A DNA stretch of 64,000 bases from Clostridium swellfunianum (lineage in GTDB: Bacteria; Bacillota; Clostridia; Clostridiales; Clostridiaceae). The stretch lies in contig NZ_JAMOFV010000006.1 of assembly GCF_023656515.1 (NCBI RefSeq), forward strand, positions 4,667,735-4,731,734, written 5' to 3'. The stretch's first letter is position 1. Every line of letters starts with the position of its first letter. The notes below the pieces were generated by a model, which was not told where the DNA came from, ran no database searches, and saw only the letters and a list, made by a program, of their open reading frames with translations. Shown piece by piece: positions 37,947 to 45,700 of the stretch. The position numbers and the translations under genes are program-made.

Positions 37947-38852
37947 TTAAGAAACACCTTTCTTATAATTTATCTTTTTCAAAACTTGTGTTTTACCAAA
38001 AGAAGAATATAACTTTCTTGTTTTTTCCTCCCATGCAGATATTGAAAATTCTTTCACACCTTTGCTTATTCCTCTTGTAATACATTCAGAAATTACTATT
38101 TTGGCAAATCCTCTATTTTCATATTCCTTTTTTGTTGCAACAACCTCTACTTCCATAAACTGATTATTTTTATCTAAGAGACCCATACAGGTTGAAACTG
38201 GTTCACCATTTTCATTCAATAACAACACACAAAGTTCGGGAGTTATTATAGGGTTTTTCCTTCCATATTTGAAGGCTTTGTCAAGTGTTTCATCATAAAT
38301 ACCATCAGGATTAAATGCATAGAATCTTAAAAGTTCTGCCTTATCTTCATCTAAATACTCTTCTTGAGATGTTAAAACGAACTCATTTGGTATTGCTATA
38401 TCTGGTATAACAATATCATCTAAATTGTAAGTACATGTGACATCAGCATCACCAGAATAAATGAAACCATTTCTTTGAAGAATGTCTTTCTGACACTCAT
38501 CATTCACAGGGAGGGTTATAACATAGGATTTATTAAAATTTCCTCCTTCTAACAAAAAATCAGTCATTGACTGTAATAGTTCTTCCTCTTTCTTAGAAAG
38601 AATGTAATACCTTTCTCCAAAATTTTCAGTTATAATTATCCCACATAATTCATTAGAATCATCAAAAAATAACTCTGATTGTTTTTCAAATAGTGACTCA
38701 ATTTGACTTTCCTTACTCCATCTGCCATATTTCCATCCAAACAATCTACCTAATGACCAATCACACAAATGTAAACTATTTAAGTACGAAACCAATAAGC
38801 ACATTTTATTAAAGTCATCAGATTTTTCTATATACGTTCTATGATAATACAT
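37947..38852 (-). CDS. GNAT-family N-acetyltransferase
   Basis: A 301-residue protein whose C-terminal third is a GNAT fold: VEVVATKKEYENRGFAKIVISECITRGISKG carries motif A (Q/R-x-x-G-x-A/G pattern as YENRGFAK), and the protein ends SFGKTQVLKKINYKKG. The N-terminal half is a diverged GNAT-like domain, giving a tandem arrangement. It transfers acetyl from acetyl-CoA to an unknown amine. AGAGGTGAGG lies before the ATG. Confidence 0.82.
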   Translation of the reverse strand: MYYHRTYIEKSDDFNKMCLLVSYLNSLHLCDWSLGRLFGWKYGRWSKESQIESLFEKQSELFFDDSNELCGIIITENFGERYYILSKKEEELLQSMTDFLLEGGNFNKSYVITLPVNDECQKDILQRNGFIYSGDADVTCTYNLDDIVIPDIAIPNEFVLTSQEEYLDEDKAELLRFYAFNPDGIYDETLDKAFKYGRKNPIITPELCVLLLNENGEPVSTCMGLLDKNNQFMEVEVVATKKEYENRGFAKIVISECITRGISKGVKEFSISAWEEKTRKLYSSFGKTQVLKKINYKKGVS

Positions 38853-39005
38853 CTCTACCTCACCTCTGTAAATTCCTATTTATCAGGTATTAGACAAGCA
38901 ATATAAGCCTACATAGCTAATCTCATTATACATCAACTGTAGAATTTTCCACATAATTACTTTAGAAATATTCATTAACTGCAATAATCACTATCAAAAT
39001 TAAAA

Positions 39006-39027
39006 ACCCCATGGATAACCATGGAGT
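39006..39027 (-). terminator. rho-independent terminator after the diguanylate cyclase gene
   Basis: ACTCCATGG and CCATGGGGT pair around TTAT, followed on the minus strand by TTTTTAATTTTG, seven bases beyond the stop. Confidence 0.85.
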
Positions 39028-39033
39028 CTTTAC

Positions 39034-40137
39034 TCAAGAATTAAGTTCCTTCATGTATTTTACTATCAGCTCATCCAAGCACTCGCTAATAAATAATCTG
39101 TCTGGATTGGATTTGCCTTCATCAATAGTACAGCATACCTCGTTTAGGGTTTCTCTTAATTCATCTATTTGATTCTTAATTCTCAAAAGCCTTAAATTCT
39201 TATTTTCAATGCTGATTTTCTCTTCTATATTAATAGGCTGCTGAATATTTCCTTCACTGGCTACAGTTTTGTTTCTGCCTAAAAACTTAGCTTCATATAA
39301 GTTATCATCAACCTTTGATAATAGCTCAGAAACTTTCATATCATGATCATGTGTACAATACACCCCAAAACTTGAAGTAATATTAATACTAAAGCCTTTA
39401 AATTGAAAAGGAGTGTTTTCTACATTTGTTCTGATTTCTTCCGCTATATCATAAGCATCTTTTAAACTTGCGCCATTTAATACAATTAGAAATTCCTCTC
39501 CCCCAAATCTTGATGCCCAATATTTATCGTTCCTTATTGAGTTCAATATTAGATCTGAAAATTCCTCAAGTATTCTATCACCGGCTAAGTGACCATACTT
39601 GTCATTAACATTCTTAAAAAAATCAATATCTGCCATTATAATTGATAATGGAGAGCTGTTTAATTTGCTATAATTCATATCGATTGGCAGTCTTTCATTT
39701 ATATATCTTCTATTATACAAACCAGTAAGCTCATCTCTAACCGCTCTTTCATTTACAGAACTAATCAACTCCTCTATAATCTCGCAATCTTTTTCAAATA
39801 TATTATTCACCTTACTGTTTTTAGTAATATCTTTTAATATCTCTACAATATAAGTATTTCCTTCGATTTCTACAGATGTCGCTATGACCATCATAACCTT
39901 TTCATTACTATGCTCAATTTTTACAAAAGTATCTTGCTCAGATAATGCTCTCATAGAAACACAGTTCTCGCAAGCATTGCTCTTGTTCCACATACAGTAA
40001 CAAGTGTAATTTACAGCCTGAACTTCATTTTCAGTAATTATGTATGATGTTTTATTTATAGGGTCCATAATTCTAATAACATCATAAAAATTTTTGAATA
40101 TTGATAGTCTTTTCTTTATCTCGTATCCTAAGTTCAT
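39034..40137 (-). CDS. diguanylate cyclase with cysteine-bearing PAS-like sensor domain
   Basis: A 367-residue protein. The C-terminal GGDEF domain (about 135-300) begins RDELTGLYNRRYINERLP and has an intact active site RFGGEEFLIVLNG; no RxxD inhibitory site is obvious. The N-terminal 120 residues look like a PAS-type sensor with a cysteine cluster CYC (46, 48) and CENC (56-59). A C-terminal coiled tail follows. It makes cyclic di-GMP from GTP. No membrane segment, so cytoplasmic. AGGAGGTGG precedes the ATG. Confidence 0.9.
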   Translation of the reverse strand: MNLGYEIKKRLSIFKNFYDVIRIMDPINKTSYIITENEVQAVNYTCYCMWNKSNACENCVSMRALSEQDTFVKIEHSNEKVMMVIATSVEIEGNTYIVEILKDITKNSKVNNIFEKDCEIIEELISSVNERAVRDELTGLYNRRYINERLPIDMNYSKLNSSPLSIIMADIDFFKNVNDKYGHLAGDRILEEFSDLILNSIRNDKYWASRFGGEEFLIVLNGASLKDAYDIAEEIRTNVENTPFQFKGFSINITSSFGVYCTHDHDMKVSELLSKVDDNLYEAKFLGRNKTVASEGNIQQPINIEEKISIENKNLRLLRIKNQIDELRETLNEVCCTIDEGKSNPDRLFISECLDELIVKYMKELNS

Positions 40138-40423
40138 GTGTTGTCCACCTCCATCACTTTCAACTTCTGTACAAATTAGCCAATAGCCACACGCATCATA
40201 AATAAAGCATCATTAAACCATTGTGTGCAATTTTAAACCTTTAAACTTGCATTTTTTCTATTATTATTTATGTTTTAGTTTTACCTCTATCTGGTACGTG
40301 TATTGTACTGATTATATCATCAGTTATGGCAGGTTCACAATATTATTGATGTGAAATATTACGACATGCAATTGTCTATTGTTTGATTTTTTTGTTTATT
40401 TTCCTGTTGGAAATTTTTTTCAA
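40138..40423. other. gene-free stretch upstream of the diguanylate cyclase
   Basis: AT-rich, with no convincing open frame. It probably carries the diguanylate cyclase promoter on the minus strand, but no hexamer pair stands out. Nothing else seen. Confidence 0.3.
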
Positions 40424-40540
40424 TTAAAAACCTAGAAAAATTTCTTTATAAACAAAATGTTCTACTTGGCTTACTCCTTCAGCAATATATTTTTTTGCTT
40501 CAACTGGATATAACTCTATAGTTTCAATATCCTTACTCAT
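40424..40540 (-). CDS. 38-residue open reading frame with good ribosome site
   Basis: An ATG at 40540 with CAGGAGAATGAATA upstream opens a 38-residue frame beginning MSKDIETIELYPVEAKK and ending EIFLGF. Sequence composition is protein-like (acidic, with alternating hydrophobics). It could be a small peptide gene or the 5' remnant of a larger, decayed gene. No family is recognised. Confidence 0.4.
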   Translation of the reverse strand: MSKDIETIELYPVEAKKYIAEGVSQVEHFVYKEIFLGF

Positions 40541-40645
40541 TATTCATTCTCCTGTTTCTGTACACTGCAGAAGCATATTTATGCTTTGCCATATTTTACT
40601 TTAATGTTTCCCTTTCAGTGAGCTTCTTTCCTGTTATGTAAATAA

Positions 40646-40667
40646 GGGTCGTCAATTGCAACGACCC
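40646..40667 (-). terminator. rho-independent terminator after the YmaF gene
   Basis: GGGTCGT pairs with ACGACCC around TGCAATTG, followed on the minus strand by TTATTTAC, nine bases after the YmaF-family stop. Confidence 0.8.
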
Positions 40668-40675
40668 AATAAAAC

Positions 40676-41059
40676 TTAATCTCCAATAGGATCTTCAATT
40701 AGTGTTGTAAAGATAAATTCATGCACATGCCCATCATCTAAAGTGGTTCTTCCACAAACATAGTGTACATGTCTACCATTACCTACAGGTATAGCCGGGC
40801 CTGTTGTAGCTCCAACTTCATGGTGGTGGTTTTCATAAAAATCTGAGTTTCCTAAAAGTCGGTGAACATGGCTATCACCTCTTGGTATTGCTTGGCTTGT
40901 AACTCCAGCGAAACGGTGGTTGTGTGGGTCTTCCCTTTCTTCGGCAATTCTCGTACTTCCTAGATATTCGTGTACGTGAGACTGGCACTTCCTAGGCTTT
41001 TCACAGCTGCAATAGGAATTATGATAATTATATTGATTAGGTGATGCTTGTGAATACAT
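40676..41059 (-). CDS. YmaF-family histidine-rich protein
   Basis: A 127-residue protein with six HxH motifs at residues 28-30, 46-48, 64-66, 78-80, 97-99 and 111-113, each in a repeating unit of the type HxHxxxG (HVHEYLGSTR, HNHRFAGVTS, HVHRLLGNSD, HHHEVGATTG). This is the YmaF family of Bacillus and Clostridium. No signal peptide; a CSCEKPRKC cluster lies near the N-terminus. Metal binding is likely from the histidine density but unproven. AAAGGAGG precedes the ATG. Confidence 0.85.
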   Translation of the reverse strand: MYSQASPNQYNYHNSYCSCEKPRKCQSHVHEYLGSTRIAEEREDPHNHRFAGVTSQAIPRGDSHVHRLLGNSDFYENHHHEVGATTGPAIPVGNGRHVHYVCGRTTLDDGHVHEFIFTTLIEDPIGD

Positions 41060-41230
41060 AGAAAATCCTCCTTTTTATTTGCGAGATGGACAAGTCTTCT
41101 TATCCTGCTACACAATATGAAGAAACTTCTTGAGGGTTACTATGTAAGTAAAGCTTTAGAAAATATTCTATATTTCTATTTCAAATAATCAATTACTGAT
41201 TTGTTAGTAGGCTGTAGGAACGGTTAATTA

Positions 41231-41554
41231 TCACTTGTGGGTGTAGTAGTCAACATATTTTATCTTTGGTGATGGGCCCTCTTCATAATTTTTGAAGAAA
41301 GGAATCCTGTGTATCTCATACCCAAGCAATCTTCTCTCTGGATTTCTCTCCGCTTTATGCCACCTAATCACTTGATAGCCTATACCATAATAAAATGCGG
41401 TTCCACCATCTTTTATAGCAGGTATAGCCCTAACCGCAAAGATGGGATTTTGTGATGACGAAACCCTCTCGGAATCAACTGAATATGTTATAAAATGTAA
41501 AACTATTAAAATAAGCAAAGTCAATAATATCTTGGTTTTAGTTTTTTTCTTCAT
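41231..41554 (-). CDS. small membrane-anchored hypothetical protein
   Basis: A 107-residue protein with a basic start (MKKKTKTK) and one hydrophobic segment at about 9-27, followed by a soluble tail rich in aromatic residues (AFYYGIGYQVIRWHKAERNPERRLLGYEIHRIPFFKNYEEGP). Probably anchored with the tail outside. No family is recognised. TAGGGGACAATT lies before the ATG. The surroundings are repeat-rich. Confidence 0.6.
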   Translation of the reverse strand: MKKKTKTKILLTLLILIVLHFITYSVDSERVSSSQNPIFAVRAIPAIKDGGTAFYYGIGYQVIRWHKAERNPERRLLGYEIHRIPFFKNYEEGPSPKIKYVDYYTHK

Positions 41555-41727
41555 AATTGTCCCCTATAAAACTATCTAACAAATAATATTTTACAAGTAC
41601 TTACTATAATTATATCTTAAAATATGCATAGTTCCAATATTTTCAAGAGCATACTTCCTGAGTTATAACTCTAAGAGGAAATAGGAAATAGGGACAGTTA
41701 ACAATTATCAGTACTTTTAAAGCACCA

Positions 41728-41757
41728 GGGGAGGGAGGGTGAGGGAGGAGGGAGGGA
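41728..41757 (+). other. G-rich tract, potential G-quadruplex
   Basis: Seven runs of two to four guanines within 30 bases, in otherwise very AT-rich DNA, enough for a G-quadruplex on the plus strand. It sits in an intergenic region between two copies of a TAACAATTA-containing motif. Confidence 0.6.
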
Positions 41758-41854
41758 CGGTTAACAATTACTAGTATTTTAAAAATGCCAGTTGTTGTTA
41801 ACAGTCCCCTATTATTGCTATTACTATTCACTATTGAACAAAATTTAGAGTTTC

Positions 41855-41915
41855 TTATTGAAGCGAACGGCTTCCTAGATGAAACTTATCCTCTACAAAT
41901 CAACACTATTTTAAA
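41855..41915. repeat. half copy of giant-hairpin E6 outer arm
   Basis: GCTTCCTAGATGAAACTTA and AATCAACACTATTTTA follow the complement of the E6 left arm (21853-21905). Only one arm is present, so the hairpin cannot form; it directly abuts element E4. Confidence 0.6.
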
Positions 41916-42221
41916 ACAGAGCTATAATAAAAAAGCAGCTGCAATATATAAAATATGCTTTATGAACCTTTAGCGAGGCCTAGAGGTTCTTAGCGAAAGA
42001 AAAGCCACAAACCTTAGTGTTGTTCGTTTGTTTGAGGAACGAGGTTAAAAGCCTAAATGGCTTTTAACGGGCAACTTGCGAGTGGGAACGAGTACTCTTT
42101 AGTTACCCCGTGGAAAACACTTGGCTTGTGGCTTTTCTAAGCTTAGAACTTCTTGCACAGCGATCGGTTCAGCAAGCATATTTTGTATATTGCAGCGGTA
42201 ATTTTATTAGAGCTTTATTTA
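41916..42221. repeat. giant-hairpin element E4 (long-tip form)
   Basis: Imperfect palindrome of about 305 bp running into the stop codon of the YitT-family gene. Outer arms AGCAGCTGCAATATATAAAA and the complement of ACCGCTGCAATATACAAAA; conserved GTTCTTAGCGAAAG against TTCTAAGC; tip with GGTTAAAAGCC/GGCTTTTAAC and GGGCAACTT...AGTTACCCC hairpins. Its inner portion is nearly identical to E5. Confidence 0.75.
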
Positions 42222-43073
42222 CTCATCCGCCAGTATATCCTTAAAGCCTTCTCCCAGCACCTCGTGGGATTCACTTACGGTTATAAAGGCTCTGCTGTCT
42301 ACTTCCTTTATAAATTTTTTAAGCTTTATAAACTGCTTTCTCTGAAGCACTGTATATAATATGTCCGTTTTCTTTGAACTGAAGCCGCCTGTACCATGAA
42401 GAATGGTGCAGCCTCTATCAAGCTCTTCTATTATGTATTTGCTTATTTCATTAATCTTAGAGCTAATAACCATAATTTCCTTAGAAGTATTTATACCTTC
42501 AATAATATTATCTATAACAAAACCGTTTATTATTACGCAAAGCAGCGCATACATTGCTACATCCGCTCCAAAGGTAACTGCTGCAAACAGCGTTACTATA
42601 AAATCCACTGACAGCAAAGCCTTACCAATATCTAAATGAAAAAACTTATTTAATATTTTTGCTAATATATCGGTACCGCCGGTTGAAGCATTTTGGTTAA
42701 ACACCATAGCCATGCCCATTCCCCCAAGCAGGGTTCCGAAAATTGAGGCAAGCAATAAATCTTTCGTAAGAACATAACTAGATACATTAAATTTATCCAT
42801 TATCCATATGGTTCCCGATAAACCTAAGCTGGCATATATGCTTTTTCCGCCAAATTTATTTCCTATAACTATGAAAGCAACAATAAATAGTATCACGTTC
42901 ATTATAAGCATTAAAGCACCAACCTCAAGAACAGGAAAGACACTGTTTATGATAATTGCAATTCCTGATACTCCTCCAGCGGCTATCTTGTTTGGCACGA
43001 GAAAAAGCTGCAGCGAAAGCGCTACAAGTATAAAGCCAATAGTAATAAGTATGTATTCTCTAAACCTTTTCAT
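42219..43073 (-). CDS. YitT-family membrane protein (DUF161 + DUF2179)
   Basis: A 284-residue protein: five to six membrane segments over residues 1-200 with the family signature NKIAAGGVSGIAIIIN near 28-43 and GGTDILAKILNKFFHLDIGK near 132-151, then a soluble DUF2179 domain at about 205-284 (ITVSESHEVLGEGFKDI). Members are widespread in Firmicutes; their transport substrate is unknown. AAAGGATAATTATTT lies before the ATG. The gene sits between E4 and a small membrane-protein gene. Confidence 0.9.
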   Translation of the reverse strand: MKRFREYILITIGFILVALSLQLFLVPNKIAAGGVSGIAIIINSVFPVLEVGALMLIMNVILFIVAFIVIGNKFGGKSIYASLGLSGTIWIMDKFNVSSYVLTKDLLLASIFGTLLGGMGMAMVFNQNASTGGTDILAKILNKFFHLDIGKALLSVDFIVTLFAAVTFGADVAMYALLCVIINGFVIDNIIEGINTSKEIMVISSKINEISKYIIEELDRGCTILHGTGGFSSKKTDILYTVLQRKQFIKLKKFIKEVDSRAFITVSESHEVLGEGFKDILADE

Positions 43074-43093
43074 AAATAATTATCCTTTCTACT

Positions 43094-43438
43094 CTATGCA
43101 ATAGGTCTTACAAAGTAATCTATAGTGTATGCAAAAGCAGCTACAAATACTGAAATCATAAAAATAACATGAGATAAGTTTAATCTATGAAAATATGTAC
43201 GCCAAACCTTTTCGTAATCAAGAGGTCTCATTAAATCTCTCTTTATAAAGGAAATACCAGCAATACCTAGCCCAAGAGCTGAGACGAGTTCAGTTACTCT
43301 ACAACCCCAAAGCAGAACTTCATTTAAATTAAAGCCATGAGAAATCAACCCTATTATAATGCCTAAAGCAAAAGGAGCTGCGAAAAAATACAGCGATAAT
43401 TTTAGACAGTATAACACGTCTTCAAGTATGTTTTTCAT
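43094..43438 (-). CDS. small three-helix membrane protein, unknown
   Basis: A 114-residue protein with three hydrophobic segments (about 11-32, 46-64 and 88-107). It includes RDLMRPLDYEKVWRTYFHRLN between the second and third. No family recognised. It is 20 bases upstream of the YitT-family gene and likely co-transcribed with it. Its ribosome site (AAGGGGG) is supplied by a copy of the 23-nt hairpin / AGGAATACAAG element. Confidence 0.65.
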   Translation of the reverse strand: MKNILEDVLYCLKLSLYFFAAPFALGIIIGLISHGFNLNEVLLWGCRVTELVSALGLGIAGISFIKRDLMRPLDYEKVWRTYFHRLNLSHVIFMISVFVAAFAYTIDYFVRPIA

Positions 43439-43449
43439 TAGAATTCCCC

Positions 43450-43495
43450 CTTGTATTCCTTTTTTGCACGCAGGAATTATTAATTCCCACGCCCC
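43450..43495 (-). promoter_or_regulatory. single copy of the 23-nt hairpin / AGGAATACAAG element
   Basis: Minus strand: GGGG, a 23-nt near-perfect hairpin (43469-43491; arms CGTGGGAATT and AATTCCTGCG), 8 bases, then AGGAATACAAGGGGG and the ATG at 43438. Same spacing as the copies before the S41 gene and at 54396-54419, with unrelated stem sequence. Confidence 0.75.
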
Positions 43496-43556
43496 TTAAT
43501 AGCACATAAAAACTGTTAAGCTTTATGCTTTATTCTTTAGTAAACTAATAATTAAT

Positions 43557-43662
43557 TATATATAATGCAAAAGTTCTAATACATTAATGGCGTCCCAAAA
43601 ACCCTTAAAGATTGGGTATTTTGTGACAGCATCAATGTAAGAACTTTATTGCATTATATATA
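43557..43662. repeat. nested palindromic MITE, copy B
   Basis: A 106-bp element with ends TATATATAATGCAAAAGTTC and the complement of the same, plus inner arms GTCCCAAAAACCC and GGGTATTTTGTGAC. Almost identical to the copy at 59495-59602. Lies between mazF and the small membrane-protein gene; no coding content. Confidence 0.85.
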
Positions 43663-43685
43663 ATAAAGGGGACTATAAAAGCCCC

Positions 43686-44036
43686 CTATTGCAACCCAAC
43701 ACTTATAGAAAGTGCTTCATCAACCTTCTTCATGTCACTATCGGTCATATGACCTATTTTTTCCTTTAGTCTTCTTTTATCTAGAGTTCTAATCTGTTCC
43801 AGCAAAACTACTGAATCCTTGTTCAATCCATATTCCTCTGAGGAGATTTCCACGTGTGTTGGAAGTTTTGCCTTATTTATCTGTGAAGTAATTGCAGCGA
43901 CAATTACTGTAGGACTGTATTTGTTACCTACATCATTTTGTATTATGATGACTGGTCTTATTCCGCCTTGTTCAGAGCCTACTACTGGGCTCAAATCAGC
44001 ATAGAATATATCTCCTCTTTTCACTACTGTTGTCAT
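43686..44036 (-). CDS. mazF: endoribonuclease toxin MazF (EndoA)
   Basis: A 116-residue MazF with the family motifs [31 protein letters not shown] at the N-terminus (catalytic Arg27) and [11 protein letters not shown] at the end. It cleaves single-stranded RNA at UACAU-like sites in Bacillus relatives. The open frame continues 11 codons further up, but the family begins at [10 protein letters not shown]. It overlaps the antitoxin gene by 41 bases in another frame. A weak GGGG/CCCC hairpin follows the stop. Confidence 0.94.
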   Translation of the reverse strand: MTTVVKRGDIFYADLSPVVGSEQGGIRPVIIIQNDVGNKYSPTVIVAAITSQINKAKLPTHVEISSEEYGLNKDSVVLLEQIRTLDKRRLKEKIGHMTDSDMKKVDEALSISVGLQ

Positions 44037-44316
44037 TAGGAAAATCACTCTCCGCAAGCTTCGCTTCATACTTTTTTAACTCATCTACATCATTTGCAAA
44101 GCCCATTTCTGCAATTTCTAGATTAAGCTGAGCCATCTCCATATATCCCTTTCGCATCTGGTCAATAAGTTTGAGTCTCTTTTTCTCCTCAATATATAGT
44201 ATTATAGCCTCTCGAATAAATTCACTTCTTTTTTTAGAATCTTCTTCAAGAGCCTGATTAAATTCATTATTTAATGTTTCAGTGAGGTTAACTACAAGTT
44301 TTTTCGATCCTGCCAT
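43996..44316 (-). CDS. mazE: MazE-type antitoxin (ribbon-helix-helix)
   Basis: A 106-residue CopG/RHS-like antitoxin: the DNA-binding ribbon is [43 protein letters not shown] at the N-terminus, then a toxin-neutralising helix ([30 protein letters not shown]). The C-terminal 12 residues ([12 protein letters not shown]) run through the mazF start region and look like read-through beyond the usual end. Preceded by AGGAGG and by a promoter at 44419-44448. Confidence 0.9.
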   Translation of the reverse strand: MAGSKKLVVNLTETLNNEFNQALEEDSKKRSEFIREAIILYIEEKKRLKLIDQMRKGYMEMAQLNLEIAEMGFANDVDELKKYEAKLAESDFPNDNSSEKRRYILC

Positions 44317-44418
44317 GGGAAATAAACGCCTCCTAATGCCTTGTGTACTAAGTACTCATCCGCATGTATTATAAAAAGCTTTTATCTACACCCATAAGGG
44401 CGCAAATTATGTATGTTA

Positions 44419-44448
44419 ATTATAATTCAAAATACGTAAATATGTCAA
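44419..44448 (-). promoter_or_regulatory. promoter of mazEF
   Basis: TTGACA (44443-44448) and TATAAT (44419-44424) on the minus strand, 18 bases apart, about 100 bases before mazE. It lies between alr and mazE, so mazEF can be expressed separately from alr. Confidence 0.7.
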
Positions 44449-44498
44449 AGTAAGATTTTGTATTTTTATCTTTTGCGGCATACTTAATTATCAACTTA

Positions 44499-45659
44499 TT
44501 AAACGTAGTTTCTTATTTTTACAACCTTCCCGCCCTTTATATAAACCCTAGGAACTCTCTTGCTTATCATGCAGGTAACTTCATAGTTTATGGTTCCTAA
44601 AAGCTCGGCTATATGGTCTGCTGTAAATTTTAAATCTCCCTGTTCACCCATCAGAATAACCTCATCGCCAACCTTGACATCCTTAATATCCGTCACATCT
44701 ACCATGCATTGATCCATGCAAATCCTTCCAATAACAGGGACAAAGTTTCCATTAATTATAACCTTAGCCTTGTTAAATAATAATCTAGTATAACCATCTG
44801 CATAACCTACAGGCAAGGTAGCTATAACACTTTCCCTAGATGTCTTAAATTTCCTTCCATAGCTTATATATTCCCCAGCAGGAAGGTCTTTTATGTGGAC
44901 TATGTTTGTTTTTAATGACATTACTGGCTTTAAATCAATTTTTTGTTTTTGCACTTCTTGAGAAGGATAATAACCATATAATATAATACCTGGTCTTACA
45001 GCCTCAAAATGGGATTGAGGCATGTCTATTATTGCCGCACTGTTTGCTATATGTCTAAGGTTAATCTTAACACCTTTTTCAGCTAATTTATTATAAAAAT
45101 CCTTGTATCTTTCAAGCTGCATATTAGTATAAGCCTTATCTTCTTCATCAGCTGAAGAAAAGTGAGAATATAAGCCTTCAATGATTATATTTGGCAACTT
45201 GCTTATATTATATACCTGTTCTATGCTTTCCTCGTTTGGAATAAAGCCTATTCTGCCCATGCCTGTATCAAGGGCAATGTGTATCTTTGCTATCTTATTT
45301 TTCTTTTTTGCAAGCTGTGATATTTCCTTTGCTAAATCGTAAGTATAAACTGTCTGCTCTATATCATACCTAATCAGCATATCTATAAGACTTGGCGGTG
45401 TAAAGCCTAAAACCATAATCGGCTCCTCGATTCCACCTCGTCTAAGCTCTACAGCTTCGTTTAAAACTGCTACTGCAATTCTTGTAGCACCGTTTTCCAG
45501 TAAAGTTGGTGCAATATCCAGCGCTCCATGACCATAGCCATCAGCCTTTATCACTGCAATTATATCCTTGCTTACTGCATTTTTTCTTATTTCCCTCATA
45601 TTATGAGCCAGTCTGTCTAAATCAACCTCTGCCCATACAGGTCTTAAGTGTCTAAACAA
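44499..45659 (-). CDS. alr: alanine racemase
   Basis: A 386-residue PLP enzyme, normal length. The PLP lysine lies in AVIKADGYGHGALDIA (Lys38) and the second catalytic tyrosine region is LPAGEYISYGRKF near residue 260; the substrate-site CMDQCMVDVT is also present. It makes D-alanine for peptidoglycan. TTG start behind GAAGGGTG, as is common here. It follows the GerS-like gene by about 40 bases, the order seen for gerS-alr2 in Clostridioides difficile. Confidence 0.96.
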   Translation of the reverse strand: MFRHLRPVWAEVDLDRLAHNMREIRKNAVSKDIIAVIKADGYGHGALDIAPTLLENGATRIAVAVLNEAVELRRGGIEEPIMVLGFTPPSLIDMLIRYDIEQTVYTYDLAKEISQLAKKKNKIAKIHIALDTGMGRIGFIPNEESIEQVYNISKLPNIIIEGLYSHFSSADEEDKAYTNMQLERYKDFYNKLAEKGVKINLRHIANSAAIIDMPQSHFEAVRPGIILYGYYPSQEVQKQKIDLKPVMSLKTNIVHIKDLPAGEYISYGRKFKTSRESVIATLPVGYADGYTRLLFNKAKVIINGNFVPVIGRICMDQCMVDVTDIKDVKVGDEVILMGEQGDLKFTADHIAELLGTINYEVTCMISKRVPRVYIKGGKVVKIRNYV

Positions 45660-45700
45660 AATTACACCCTTCCTCTCTAGTACGTCTATTACTGCTAAGC

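Noticed and set aside
41643-41831. 62-residue minus-strand reading frame
   Set aside because: It is created by the G-rich tract and two copies of a TTAACAATTA repeat; it has no ribosome site and repeats itself at the protein level (VIVNRP/VIVNCP).
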